A stretch of DNA of 64,000 nt from Grammothele lineata (lineage: Eukaryota; Basidiomycota; Agaricomycetes; Polyporales; Polyporaceae), in assembly GCA_002150815.3 (NCBI GenBank), contig NDFF03000038.1, positions 62,001 through 126,000 on the forward strand, given 5' to 3'. Of this stretch, positions 1 to 12,700 are shown piece by piece. Made by a program: the position numbers and the translations under genes. The notes beneath the pieces were generated by a model. That model made no database searches. It was not told the origin of the DNA and saw only the letters and a list, made by a program, of their open reading frames with translations. The stretch's first letter is position 1. Each line of letters begins with the position of its first letter.

Positions 1-1865
1 CTGGGGCACAAATATGTAAGTCCCCTCTATCGTGCATGAAATGGACACTCACGACACGCCCCAGTTCCACCGCTTCACCTATCTCATCCACTCTGCAAGA
101 TGAATCCCAGTCGATCAAATAACCTCTCCGCACGTGCGAGGATTCCTTGACCAAGATGATATTTCCCAAACTGATATCGCGATGGATGCGCGAATCCTTT
201 GCTAAAGCATCTCTCATCGCTGCCACCCATCCGGTAAGCCAGCCATTAATCTCAATGACAACCAACTTAGAAGACAGACTCACCGGTAAAAACATCGTAC
301 GTCGAGCACAACAATTCTTTTGCACCTCGAATGGTTCTCAGAGGTTGTCCAACTGTGCCCATGATCAAGCGGTAGTGACGACGTTGCATCACATCGACCC
401 TCTCACCAAGAACGTAGCATGTCCATGGAGAGCCTGCTAATACGTCTGTCATGGATATTTGAATGTCATATACTAGTAGCAGGGCAATAGGGGCGAGTTA
501 GCCAGATACTGTAGGGAAAGAGGCGGTACGCACCGCTCAGCTGACGCCCATCGGCAGGAAATCCGCGTGGAACATCACCATGACATACGAAGGAAGGAAC
601 ATGTCGCACACCGAGCTCTGGAAGGCGTCTGAGAATGTCCCCTTCAATCTCATCACCAGAACACAAGCGCCATGTATCCTTCAAGAAGACGACCGCATGC
701 GTTAGCGCGTCCACAGCCCAATACCCTCGTGTGCATCGACCAACAGTGGCCAGTGATGACACTACTGGACGCGAGAAGAGGAAACGACGGGAATTCTCTT
801 CGATAGCCATAGAACCCTGGGAAAGAACGAGGGTTGAGAATACTTGTCCGGGTTGAAAGTGTCTTGCTACGGCATTGTCGAGATCTTCTCCCTCCACCAG
901 TTGCGTGCAGGCCTGTTCCGTGATGGCGTGCTTGAACGCTTCTTCGTCTCCCGGAAGAGCAACTTGTATGGATAGGTCGTGACCGCGAGCCGCGTGGGTA
1001 GTTTGCGAGAACCGCCAGAGGAACTCACAAAGGATGTTTGGGTTTTCGCGGACGTCGAAAGACTCCGTCATCACGCAGCCTGACCGATCCCACCGAATGA
1101 GGCGGGCCCGCGGCCCGACCATATACGACGTATATAGGAAGACGCGGGGCTGGCGGGCGAAGACTTCGGCGACGTAGGACATGTGTTGGCCAAAAGCATC
1201 CTCCAGCGGTACGCGATCGTCTACGTCTGGGAGAAACTCATGAGAGTTGCGGATTGCAGGGTACGCGTCCGGAGGCGGGTCTGAGAAGAGGTCGCGAGAG
1301 GAGTCGGGGGCAATATCAATGAAGAACTCGGTGTACCCGAGATCTGAGCGGGAAGCCTTATCCGAGGTGCGTACGACGTCTATATTTTCTTCACGGTAGC
1401 AGCAGATATGGGGCTTCATGGAGCTGCGTCTATTGGGTCGTACAACGCGCATGGCCGCTGCGTCGAAGACGAAACCGGGGCAGCGCGACTTGTGTTTCGT
1501 TCTCTTCTGGAGAGACACAAGCTGTGATGCACATCGTCACGCCATGAAACTGCTACGGAGCAGACAACAGCACATACCAATGGCCGCCACACGTCAGATT
1601 CTGTTACGCCCCTGGAAGGCAAAGCATTGAAAGCGTTCTTGCTGGATAGTCGCTGGTTTTCCGAGGCGGGCAAGGCGGGAGGGAGGTACCAGTCGATGAA
1701 TTCGAGTGGCGGCATCGGTCCAACGATGCCTTCTTTACCGGAGGCGAAATGGTCTTTACATCGCGCAGTGGCAAAACGAGGATCAAGTCCATCTTCATGG
1801 GAGTCGTCGGGGTCGAGTGCGAGAGGAATGTTGTAGACACATGGCGAGTCGTTGTAGTAAGTCAT
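1..1865 (-). CDS. FunK1-type protein kinase (3' end beyond window)
   Basis: This is a fungal-specific FunK1 kinase. Substrates of this family are unknown. Four exons are visible on the minus strand: the first starts at the ATG ending at 1865 and ends near 1575, then about 1521-533, 472-284 and 219-53. The next acceptor falls at the left window edge, so the C-terminal lobe is missing. The catalytic loop reads HRDIS and is followed by a DWD triad in place of DFG (reverse strand of about 70-170), preceded by a GNIILVKE segment. The N-terminal part shares long stretches with the second FunK1 gene at 17345-19983, including CVYNIP near the start, a CPGFVFD segment and the DAFGQH(M/V)SY stretch, and the intron positions are the same. 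The two are therefore paralogues. The start is supported by alignment to that copy. Nothing indicates a broken reading frame. Confidence 0.85.
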
Positions 1866-2517
1866 GAAGGAGGTGCGGAAGTCTGAGCAGCTTGTGGCTC
1901 AGCGAGACGGCAGACGAGATAGTGGAGGAGTCAACGAGTGAACCTGCAATGGCCAAGTGATATGTAAGCCGGAGAGCACATACACGCAGCCGGATGGAAC
2001 ACAGCAAAAGGCAGGGCATCCCGAGGTGAGCGAGAATAGGCCTAGGGGCGGCCCTCGAGACACGAGTGTATTGTATAGCTTGAGCAGCAACCATGTATGG
2101 CTGCGACCGCTTTTTGAATGTCTCCGCAGCATCATGAAACGCAAGGATATGCCGAAAGGCACAACAAGAGAGATAGACGGGGGATCTGGATAAACGAACG
2201 GGCTCTGGGTCCCCTGGGAGCTAGGGAGGAGGCAAGCAGGGAGTCGGGACACGGGCCGGACTCGGCAATCCTGAATCCTGTTTGGGATTGAGCCACGTGG
2301 ACGAGATTACATCTGTGATCAGCACTGACCCGGCCGCGGGACGCGGCGGCGGCGGATACGGTCGAGCGAGCACTGTGGGGTTGGCAGTGGCCCGTTCACC
2401 CTTGGCTCGTATTGAGCTCATACAGCCCGCGCTAGCTTTACTCTTCGCTATTTTTTCAACGCAGTCGACCACCGAGCTGTTACCCCTGCTGGTACCGGAC
2501 TTTCCGCGCACAGGCCC
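1866..2517. promoter_or_regulatory. Divergent intergenic region FunK1 / Rictor
   Basis: About 650 bp separates the FunK1 start (minus) from the Rictor start (plus). Short open frames exist but none shows conserved coding character. The region is presumed to hold both promoters. No clear core element was identified. Confidence 0.4.
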
Positions 2518-5500
2518 ATGAACGGCGCCCACCACCCTAATGGCAGTCTCTCCAACCCTCCTCATTCCTCCTTGGGTACAACAAACCTCAGCAGCACGGT
2601 AGCTCCCTCCAGTGTGTCTTCAACATGGACCGCGGACAGTACAGCTGTCGGAAGCACTGATAGGGATACTCAAGTAAGGCCATTACCCGTTCGCCAAGAG
2701 AGAGTGTCCTGATCCCTCGGGATACTTCCAGCTCCAGGCCCTCACAGATCAGCTGAACCATGAGTATCTTATCAAGGAGGGTGCGGAGGATATGCTGCGC
2801 AAGCAGATCAATGTGAGTTACACTTAGCTTTTGATAGGACTTCATGGCCGTTCGTGTCCGTTTCATTGTCGCGGCTTGAACGTGGTGCCACCTCTCTTAG
2901 CATCATTATATCCATAATATATTCTCAACTACTTCAAGGTTTGGGGAAATGTGCTCAGAACACTTATCTTTACCCTTTTCCATCTCGTTTTACGGGCTGC
3001 TCTAGGATGCTCTTAGAAACGATGTCGAGCAAGAACTTGCAACGGCTATGCAAAAGATCACATACCTCGAACGCACCATTCAGGCCGGTAAGGGATGCCT
3101 TTGTACGCCCATAGATATGATCATCCCACTTACCTCATTGCAGTCACGGGTCGAGTCGTGCGGACAAGGAGCAATGACACCACGCCAAAACGCAAGTTCA
3201 CAGGCCCGCCGTTGAACGACTCGGCGAATTGGGCTCCATCATGGAGAGAGGAAGGAGCGGAAAGAGGTGTGTGGATATTTTCCGCATTGATCTGCTTTCT
3301 CGAACCGTCTGAACATGTTTATGTCCAGACGATTTCCGCTCTACGATGCACCAAGCGAACAGCGCGGTGAAGGCTTTGCATCTATTGTCTCGACAGCACC
3401 ACAGCCATTCAAATTCGGTCCCTTCCCCTTCGACATCTCCTTCTACGTCGACTTTACCAAATCTTGCGACGGCTTCGGATGCGGAGATAAATCGCGCCCG
3501 GGTAGAGACGATGAACAAGCTCATTGGGATACTTCAACGGAACCTCCGTGTGCGTTATGAGCTCGATGTTGCTGAAGTTGTTCACGCGTGAGTAGTTATT
3601 CTATTGCCGTCGAAGCGTTCCCCTAAAAGAAAATCAGTATTCTTCCTGCGCTTGCCGACAAGGCAACAAAGCAGTCGCGTGCCACAGCATACAGGCTGAT
3701 CCGACATTCCCTAGTCGACTCTCATTCAGTACGGCGCGCAGGAGAGCAGAACCTAGATTGGTACATCGTTAAGTACGTTTCCACCAGTCATTCTTGTAAT
3801 GCGTTCCGCCACTGACTTAGCCTACAGATCGTTGTCGCGCGATAACAAACACACGGTCGAGAAAGAGCAGGCTATCAAGCTCATCCGCGCTATCGTCGAG
3901 ATAGGTTCCGAGCGCCACCCACCGCACTCCGCCATGGGTTCGGGAACCGTCCCCCTCTCGGACGCGGTCACGCGTGCGCTCATCGCTGTCGCCGAGTCGC
4001 CCGAAGATCCCTTCAAGTCCATCTGTGTGCAGACGCTGACCGAAATACGTACGTCATTATGTCGCACGACACCTGCTCTCCCTGAAGCTGAGCGGGTGTT
4101 TACGCAGTGCTGATCGACATCGAGCTTATGGCTCGTACTGGGGGCATACGGGTGCTGCTGCATGCGTTGGCGGAAGGCCCGTTGGAGATGGCGCCACTGC
4201 TTACGGCGGCGTTCTTGCATATCATTGACTCGCCGCAGACGAGGGCGTACTTGAAACCCGGAACGGACTTGGAGGTCAGTTGGGTGTCAAGCGGACGCTT
4301 CCTCTTGGCACTCACCCGTTCGATCTAATGATCTAGATCGCTCTGTCAGGAATCACAGACGCGTACGGGAAAGGGGTAGAACATGCGGAGAGAGTCAAGG
4401 GCTGCACTCGTATCGCGTCGTCCATATTGCGAACATGGAGCGGTAGGTTTTTCAGGGCGTGGTCAACGAACAATACTCATATCACCGCCCCCCCAGGTCT
4501 GATTTACTTCTGCATCAACGATAAAGCCGCAATACGTGCCATCATCGACTGTTTGCGAATACCCTCACTCGAGATGCGAGTCAGTAATTCGCTCTTGCAT
4601 CGATATACGGGTGTTAAACGTCTCCGCAGGAAGTCATCCTTGATATGTTCTTCGATCTTCTGAACATCAAACCGCCGGAGTGGCATCGAGCTTTCATTGA
4701 CGGCCGAAGATTAACCAGTTAGTCCTAGCTCTGACACATTCTATTGTGTTTACTGAGCTGCTTTCAGTGTACCGAAGATCAAGACAAAGCGCCGAGTTGC
4801 AGTCGGCGGACCTCCCGCCTCGACCTCAGGAGACTCTTAAACTGACTGACCAGTATATCGCGCTTCTCATCCTAGTCTTCACCGATGCAGGACTTCTTGA
4901 TGTGAGTTCGGGGCTTACTGGGTCTTACAGCAATGGCTGATTCTTTGTGCACAGGCGTTAACATCGATGTTCGAGGAATCGAGTGTCGGTTCCTCGTTGT
5001 CGCGGAAGGCCACGCTACTCATGGCGGAGGTGTTACAAAAGGCGAACCGCGTTCTGCCGCTGTCGATGGCAGCAAAAATCCAGGTATGTTGGCGATGATT
5101 CTATGATTTGCGTACTGCTGACCGTGCACACAGGCGCTACCACGTATATTTAACCTAGCCTCTGACTATCTCGACAACGAGCACCGTATCATGGGTTCTT
5201 CTGCGCTCTCGGCGATTGACAGTTTCAACCGGCACCGTTCGCGTCTCCAACCGGCCGTCAAGGACGACGCGTCCCGCCCCCGCGCGAACTCGGTCGAGGA
5301 GTCTGTGCGGCGGAGCCAGCGCGCGGTCGACCAGGAGAAGATGAAGATGCGGATGCAGATGGACGACAAGGCGTTCCAGGCGAACCTGCTCGAGACGCAG
5401 GTGATGCTCACGAAGGACCACATGAAGTGGAACTTCGACACGCTCCAGGAGCTCGTCGAGGGCCCGCTGCATAACCCGAAGCGGATGGAGGAGGCGATCA

Positions 5501-8183
5501 AGGTGTCGCGGTATATCAAGAAGCTGATGTCGTTCTTCCATCCGTTTGCGCACCGGTTCTGTGACTTGCCTAGAACGAAGGTGCGTTGATAATGTAACGA
5601 GCACTGGGCGGGTGCTGACCTCGATCATAGCTGAATCTGCGGTGGGTGCGGCTGGGATGTTCGCTCATCACTGCGCTCCTTGCTAGCCAAGACGGGATCC
5701 GGTTCCTTGCCGAAGACGAGTTTTTGGCGCAGATCGACAAGAGTTTTACACAACTGGACCCGGTACGCGCCGGTTGTATCATCCCGAGTGTTCTCATGCT
5801 AAGTATACCGTAGCTCAACATGGCGCCTATCTCCGACCCCATATTCTCCAAACAGCGCATGCGCGATACCCTCACTTCCGGGTATTTCGATATACTTGGT
5901 GTATTGAGCAAACGCAAGGAGGGAGTCGAGTGAGTTGTGTGTTTGTTTAGAATCTCTTGTCATTCGCTGAAGCGTGCTCCCAGGCTGATGGAGAAGTTTA
6001 AGCTGTTCACGGCGTTCTATCACCTCAGCGAGCTTCGTAGTCGGGAGGACTTGATTACAGGGATCGTCGAAAACCTCGATTACAGCATGTGAGTGCCCTT
6101 TGGATGTCAGCGTTCGCTGTGCTCACTTGACAACAGCGACGGCCACTCCCGAATCGTCCTCTCGAAGGCGCTGACGTCCAGCTATAAGGTTGGAATCATC
6201 AGCACGATTCACACGTTTTCGCACTCACACCGGAGAACAGCACGTCAGGGTCTACGCTACAAAACACCTCGGCGGATTGATCCGTAACAGCCCAACCGCC
6301 AACGCCTGGACGCTCAGACTCCTCTTGACCCAACTATACGATCCCGAGCTCGAGGTCCGCGAGCTGGCGGTGCGTTTCCTGGAGGAAGCGTGCGAGTCGA
6401 CGGACGTGCTGCAGATGGTCGTCGAGATGCAGCCGACGCTAGACCACTTGGGCGAAGTCGGCCATCCGCTCTTGCTCAAGTTCATGTCGACGCCGACGGG
6501 CTTTAGGTTCTTGTATGCGGCGCATTATATTGACCGGCAGATGGAGCTGTGGTTCCATGTGAGTGGACCGTCGAGGTGTATGTTTTGTGGAGGGCTGATG
6601 GTGTCGTGTACAGGAACTCAACGTGCACTATGTAGTGGACATCGAAGTGTTTCTCGCCAAGGCGTTTGGCGAGGGCATAAACGAGGACGATGAGGACCTG
6701 CTGTAGGTGCCGTTTCATGTACAGCACTAAGAATGTATTGCTCACTTTGGTTCGTTTAACAGCGTTCCCCCGCTACATTTCTACGGCGTGATGGCAAAGA
6801 CCGAGCTGGGCTGCGAGGTGCTGCAGGAGAAGGGCCACTTTGCCGAGTTTGCGCACTTCATCCGCAGACACGGGCTGGAGAGCGAGGACCGGGATCTGAT
6901 CCTGAAGTTGAAAAGCGTCCTTTGGGCAGTGGTAAGTCTTGTGCCTTGCATGCTTGTGACGCTATTCTGAAGAGAAATATAGGGAAACATCGGCGCGACC
7001 GAAGGGGGTCTACCGTTCCTCGAAGACGAAGAGATCATCCCGGCCATATTGGAGATCGCGGAACAGTCACTGGTGCTTTCTGTGCGAGGGTGCGTCGCAC
7101 TCGGTTTCGACTGGAATCAAATGCTGACTAGATAAATAGGACGTGCTTCTTCGTTCTGGGGCTGATCTCGTCCACACCTCAAGGGGCAGAGATCCTAGAC
7201 GACTACCATTGGGAGGCGACATTGTCGCCCTTGGGTATGCCTACCGGACTCTGCGTCCCTGTCGATGTCGAGCAGTTCGTTTCGGTAGGCTCATCCCCGT
7301 CTTTCAGAATTCTGTGCCATCGTTGACTAGGACACTAGTTACCTGTTTGGGAGTGCGTGGCTAGTGAGGGAGACGAGGATAGTCGGCTCGCCCCTCCAGA
7401 GACCGAGGAGGAAGAGGAGGTCATGACCGCGATCTACAACCTCGCGAACACCGTCATCGCAAACGCCGCGTCGCGTACACTTACCAAGTACGTTTCCCTT
7501 CTCTCCCCTGTCATTTACTTCCCCTCTGACCCCCGAGGGCATCACGCAGGATGAAAGGCAAGCCAGAATACCGCCACATCTGGAGCTCCCCGCAGATGTT
7601 CTACCGCGCGCTGCACACGATCTCGACGCAGAAGTTCCGGCTGCCGGTGCGGAGGTACATCTTCGACCTGTTCAGCATCGAGCTCGATGCGGACGTCGTG
7701 CGTCAGCTCGCGGAGAGCGCGGTCGCGCTGCGGGCGCCGCATGAGGTTCTCGAGGAGCCCGGGCTGGAGGGGCGGAAGGGGGAGGAGAGCGGGGAGGATG
7801 AGGACGAGGACGGGGAGGAGCGTACAGTGGAGCCGGTATACCCGCACGGAAAAGTAAAGGAAGAGGAGGAAGAGAAAGCGAAAGAGCAGGAATCGCCTCA
7901 AGACTCGGAGCCTCCACCGCTACCCCCGCTGCCCGCGGTGCCCCCTCCCCCACCTCCTCCAAAACGGAAGATGTCGTCTGCGGCGGGGACGCGGCCGCAG
8001 TCGTCGGCGAAGATGCGCGAGTCGGTGCTCGCGTTCCGACAGCGGACGCCGCGGCCGCCGCTGTCGGAGAGCGAGGAGGAGGCGTCGGACGTGGACGAGG
8101 AGGCGGCGGCGGCGAAGAAGAAGCGGCAGCGGGCGCCGGTGATGAGTTTGAGGCCGAAGAGTAGGATTATTGGGTTCAACTGA
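2518..8183 (+). CDS. TORC2 subunit Rictor/Ste16/AVO3 homologue
   Basis: This is the Rictor-family scaffold of TOR complex 2, which controls AGC kinases, actin and membrane homeostasis. About 25 exons with 45-60 bp introns give roughly 1,410 residues. The early exons (2518-2673, 2732-2812, 3006-3087) encode a Ser/Thr-rich leader and then a charged helical stretch like an HR1 (Rho-binding) repeat. The exons from about 3638 to 5080 form the helical Rictor N-terminal domain (ILPALADKATKQSR region). The exon at about 5134-5580 carries a long charged helix. The exons at about 6243-7487 carry the C-terminal Rictor domain, with a YATKHL segment, the family hallmark GNIGATEGGLPFL (about 6983-7020) and TCFFVLGLIS. 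The last exon (7551-8183) holds the YRALHTISTQKFRLPVRRY block, then an acidic, proline-rich and basic tail that looks disordered. The intron at about 6205-6242 was placed by family similarity. Confidence 0.93.
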
Positions 8184-8452
8184 GGACTGAGTAAGGTTGA
8201 TGCTTGGGGGAGGACTGGAAATGAAGGACGTTTGGGATCAGATACGCTGCTGTTACTGCTTGACGCTTTGCTTTCTCTGCACATTGTGTATCGCTATTTG
8301 AACGTCACATTGCATGTGTACTTATCGTCCCATGTGTACTACCTCAATTGGCATTGATTTGACGAAATGGGGGATGGAAAGACGCCACTTGAGGCATGGA
8401 GGTTGATGCACACGGACAACTAGGAAACGAGAGTAAAGCGGATGTATTGTGT

Positions 8453-9240
8453 CTACTTCGTACGCAGGATACGGAGCGTGGTGGGCTTGTACACGAAGTT
8501 CTCGGCGTAGTTCTTGGGGGGAATACGAGTAACTTCAGTAGGAGCGCTGTGTAAGGATTTACGTCAGAAAGCTTGGTGAGGATACACAAACGAGGAACGT
8601 ACATGTAGTAATCCCAACCTGCACGCGATCATTCGATGAGCAAGGCGAGCGGTGGAGATGGTTTCCGGACGTACCTTGCTTCTCAGCAAAGTGGATGGCG
8701 TCCTCCTTGGTGCGGAAGGAAAGGCGGGTGCCCTGCATGTAATCGGCGCTGGGCGTGCGCGTCAGGCAAGGAAAGGTGGTGCGAGCGGCCGCAGCCGGCT
8801 CGGGGAAAGAGGAGAGGCGAAGGAAACTCACGAGCTGGCCCAGCCCATCAAGGGGTTCTCCCAACGACCGCCCCCAGGGAGGATGTCCCAGTCGATGCGC
8901 CAGCGGTTGGACTTGCCAGAGCCGCTCTGGGTGGTGCTGCGGGTGGGCTGGAAGATGCGGACGGCGCGGTGACGGAGCTCCTCTGCGATGCGGGGAGAAG
9001 AAGCGGTCAGGATGGTGTTGGGCACGGAGAGGTGAGTGAGTACTCACTGGGCGCGCCGCTAACGACGTCTGCAGTGACGACGTCGCGGGGAGGGGCCTGG
9101 GCGATCTCGGTCTGTTGGGACTCGGCGGCGGCAGGGATGGTGGGCTGGGTGGTGGTGCTGACGGCGCGGGCGGAGAGGAGTGCGCCGCGGGGGAGAGCGG
9201 ACTTGGAGACGGCCTGCTGGCAGGACCGGAGGAGAGACAT
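8453..9240 (-). CDS. NADH dehydrogenase (complex I) subunit NDUFS4
   Basis: This is an accessory subunit of mitochondrial complex I (AQDQ/18-21 kDa), placed at the interface of the matrix arm. Five exons on the minus strand (9240-9048, 8982-8832, 8748-8675, 8618-8603, 8546-8453) give an open frame of 175 residues. The N-terminus is rich in Ser, Arg and Ala without acidic residues (MSLLRSCQQAVSKSALPRG), as expected for a mitochondrial presequence. The core contains VRIFQPTRSTTQSG, WRIDWDILPGG, RWENPLMGWASS and then LSFRTKEDAIHFAEKQGWDY, which match the NDUFS4 domain in order. The C-terminus ends YKPTTLRILRTK. The fourth exon is only 16 nt. The gene shares a 510-bp divergent spacer with the channel gene on its right. 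Confidence 0.95.
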
Positions 9241-9751
9241 GGCGGGAGAGGCGAGTCCGAGACTGCCTTGGATCGTGGCCGGTGAGTGTTCTGTGCTGCA
9301 CGCTCCCGGTCCCGTCGTCGACGGCGCCGTTCACCAACGCTAGGCGCGCAGGAGCTACGAACCGAACCGGATCGCCCCGACGCGGGATGGCCGGGCCGGG
9401 GACCGTAGGCGAGGCTTTACGGCGTTGTGGTGCCACCAGCCGCCCATTGAAGTGCTTCAAGCGCTGGTAAGTAGTGCTAAGTGGGGTAATAGTCGGGTTA
9501 TAGCCCGGCTAACGACTGGCTAATGGGTCGGGTAAGAATAGGTGGCGGCGGGCAGGGCGGCGAGGGCAGTCGAGAAGCACTGGGCTCGGTGAGAGCTCCT
9601 CAGCTCCGCTCCTCGTCCTCGACGTCGGGTCTGCCGCCTGCTTGCTTGCTGTTCCTTGCTTGCTTGCTCGCTGTTCCCTGCTTCCTGCCACCCTTCCTCC
9701 GTCCGTCGTTCTCCCCTGCGCCGCAGTCGGTGGCCCTCCCCTTCGCAGGCA
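9241..9751. promoter_or_regulatory. Divergent promoter region NDUFS4 / CSC1-like
   Basis: This 511-bp GC-rich spacer lies between two divergently transcribed genes. It contains direct repeats of GCTTGCTTGCT type (about 9641-9670) and pyrimidine-rich tracts just before the plus-strand start, typical of fungal promoters. No coding frame is convincing. Confidence 0.45.
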
Positions 9752-12700
9752 ATGGCTACCATCCAGAACAGGCCCTTCTCAAAAGACTACAGGTCCGCCT
9801 CCCGCCGCTTCCCCACTCTCTGCTCGCCTGACCTCCCTCCAGCGGGCTCATCAACCAGTCGGTCGTCGCTGGCGCAATCTTCCTCATCACCATCAGCTCC
9901 CATGAGTACATGCGCAGGAAACGTCGAGGCAAGCCTCCATACCCCGAGCCGTTGGGCAGCGTAGAGACTTGGGAATTTGGATAGTGCGTCTTCTTGACCC
10001 TTACTGTTCCTTCAGTGCTCACGCGCGACCCCACCGTAGCCTCTTCCAGGGCAGGTCATGGGCAAAGTAAGCTCCATTTTCCTCGCCTTCCCGTCCCTCT
10101 TTCTCATCTTCTCTCCAGGCGTCCGTCCCCTCCGCTACCTAGAAAATATCCTCTTGGCTGGGTCAAGCAGGTCCTTTCCTTCCCCGAAGACCGCTTCAAC
10201 CAGCTACGCGGTGTCGATGCCACTCTTTACACCCGCTGGCTTAGAGGCTGCTTTTGGTTCGCCGTCCTGCAGTCTTTCACCACCCTGATCATCCTCTTCC
10301 CCATCCATGTCACCTTCTCCGACGGCAGTGTTTCCCCAAAGTCTATGACACGCGCCTCCATCTCCTCCCTCGTGACTACCAAGAAGGGCCTTTCACTCCT
10401 CTGGGTTCACATGGTACTCCTCGTCTGGATTACCCTCACTTGGTTCGGTACCCTCCATTGGATTTGTCGCGGCGCATTCCACTTCCGCGCCCAGAAAATC
10501 CTCGCCGCTGCCAACAGAGTGGCGTCTGAAACGCGCGCGGAGCGTCGTGCCCAGTACGACCCTCACCCGCACCCTCAGTACCCGTTCCACAGTCTGCCGC
10601 CCATGGATGATGATCACACCAACAGAGGCCTCCGCATGCGCACTGTCATGGTCACCAATATTCCTGCCGCGCTTAGATCCGAGCGCGACCTCAAGGAGTA
10701 CTTTGAGTACTATCTCTCTCGCCGTGTCGCCCGTCCCGCTATTGGCATCACGTCTTCCACCCAACCGGGATTCCTGAACAAGACTTTCGCTTTCCTCTTC
10801 AATCATGCTCGCCGTATACCAGCGCAGATGTCCCTTGTGCGAACGTCGACCGCAGGGAGCAGCAGCGAAGGCCACGGTGCGCCCGGGGAGCCCAAACCCG
10901 AGACCGACTCTTCCCCGCCTGCCATCGACCGCGTCGTCGTCGTCCGCAAGATGAACGACCTCGCATCCATGATGGAGCGCCGCGAAGACATCCTCCGCCT
11001 CCTCGAGACCGCGCATATCAAGCTGGCCCGCAGGGCGCTCACGGGCGTGCAGGCCGCCATGCAGAACAGGCAGGGCTCTGGCCCCATCAGCAAGGCCGTC
11101 CGGCGCATGTCCGTCGCGGCCATGACGACGCTCGGAGCGGCACAAGGCGGGGACCAGGCGGCCCAGCGCGACAGCGAAGATGGCTCGGAGGAGGCAGAAG
11201 ACCGGACGCAGCTTCTCATTCGCACGCTCAAGCCCTACCTCCCCGCGCTCGACTCTGAGCTCTCCTCCGACAGCCACGCTCCTGGATGGCGCACTTTCTT
11301 CAAACGTACGCACCCCGAGACGGAGCCCCGCCAGACCCCCGCGGACGCAAAGGCGGCGGCGGCGACTGAGCCGCAAGAAGGGGAGCCAGCGAAGACGGTA
11401 TGGGACGCGCTGCTCAGCCTCCCGCGGAGCGCCTTGGACGAGTTCCAGCCCCTGATCCACCTCTCGTCCATCTTCCGGGGCAAGACCGTGCCCGCGATCG
11501 ACTACTACACCGCGAAGCTGCAGATCGTCACGGGCATGATCACGGAGAAGCGCTCGGTGCCGCTCGCGGGCTTCGAGGCGATGCCGACCGCGTTCGTGAC
11601 GTTCGTCGACCCCGCGGACGCGCGGAGGGCGTGCAAGTACCTGGCGGTGCACCCGGAGAACCCGTTAGAGTGCTTGGTGACGATGGCGCCGTCGTTTGAG
11701 GATTTGGATTGGACGAGGTTGATGAAGCCGACGTTCAGGGTAGAGGTATGTTGTCCCCATACTCGTAGTTGGACTGGGCTCAGACGTTTTTGTGTAGTTC
11801 GTCAAGGATTGGGTGGTTGAACTTGGCGTCTGGTATGTGGCTCATCCACATTTCGTCTCTTCCGCGCTCAATTCTGTTCGTTCGCAGGGCCTTCACCATC
11901 TTCTGGGTCTTCCCTGTCTCATTCTTCGTCGGTCTGGTCAACATTCAGAACTTGAGTACGCTCTGGCCTGGTCTGGTGGGTATATGCGCCTATATGCTAT
12001 GACGTCATACTGATCAGCCCGCGCAGTCAAACTTTCTCGCTTCGCACGCCTGGGAAGAAGAGCTGCTGCAGTCGTTTATCCCTACGCTGCTGGTCGCTTT
12101 GTTGTCCCTGTTGATTCCGCTGCTACTCCGTACGAACCTCGTTTGTTCTCATCTCTTGCTCTTGACTGACGCAACGTGTACAGTGCTCATCGCCAAGCGA
12201 GCGCACACGATCGCCACGCTCTCCGCTCTGCACGACCGCATCATGACGCGGTACTACAAGTTCCTCGTAGTGAACGTCCTCGTCTTCTTCTGCGTCGGCA
12301 CGGTCGCGCTGCAGTCGTTCTTGCTCTCCTTCAAGTCCATCGCCACGCAGCAGATCGCGTCTGTGATTGCGCAGAGCTTCCCCGTTGCGGGCCCGTTCTA
12401 TGTCGGCTGGTGTAAGTCGGGAAGTTTGTGTGTGTAGTGCACGGACTGATGTTTGATGCCTTGGACAGTCATTTTTACGACGGCCATGCATGGTGGTGTG
12501 GAGTTGGCACTCTGTGAGTCTACTCCTTCTTTTCTATCGCACTGTCCGATTATTGACGTCCCACTCCAACGCATATAGTCGGCGTACGTCCTACGTCTGG
12601 ATTGGTACGCTTCGGAGGCTGACCTGTTTCAGTTGCCGCTCATCCTGTATCCCTCCACGAGGCGCCAAATCACACCCCGCAAGCGGGCTATGGGCATCCG

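Noticed and set aside
5155..5628. 157-codon minus-strand open frame
   Set aside because: It mirrors the Rictor exon at 5134-5580, which has clear domain similarity.
10393..11652. Long open frame (419 codons) on the minus strand
   Set aside because: It is antisense to the CSC1-like channel exon, with Arg/His/Val-rich composition caused by GC-rich codon shadowing.
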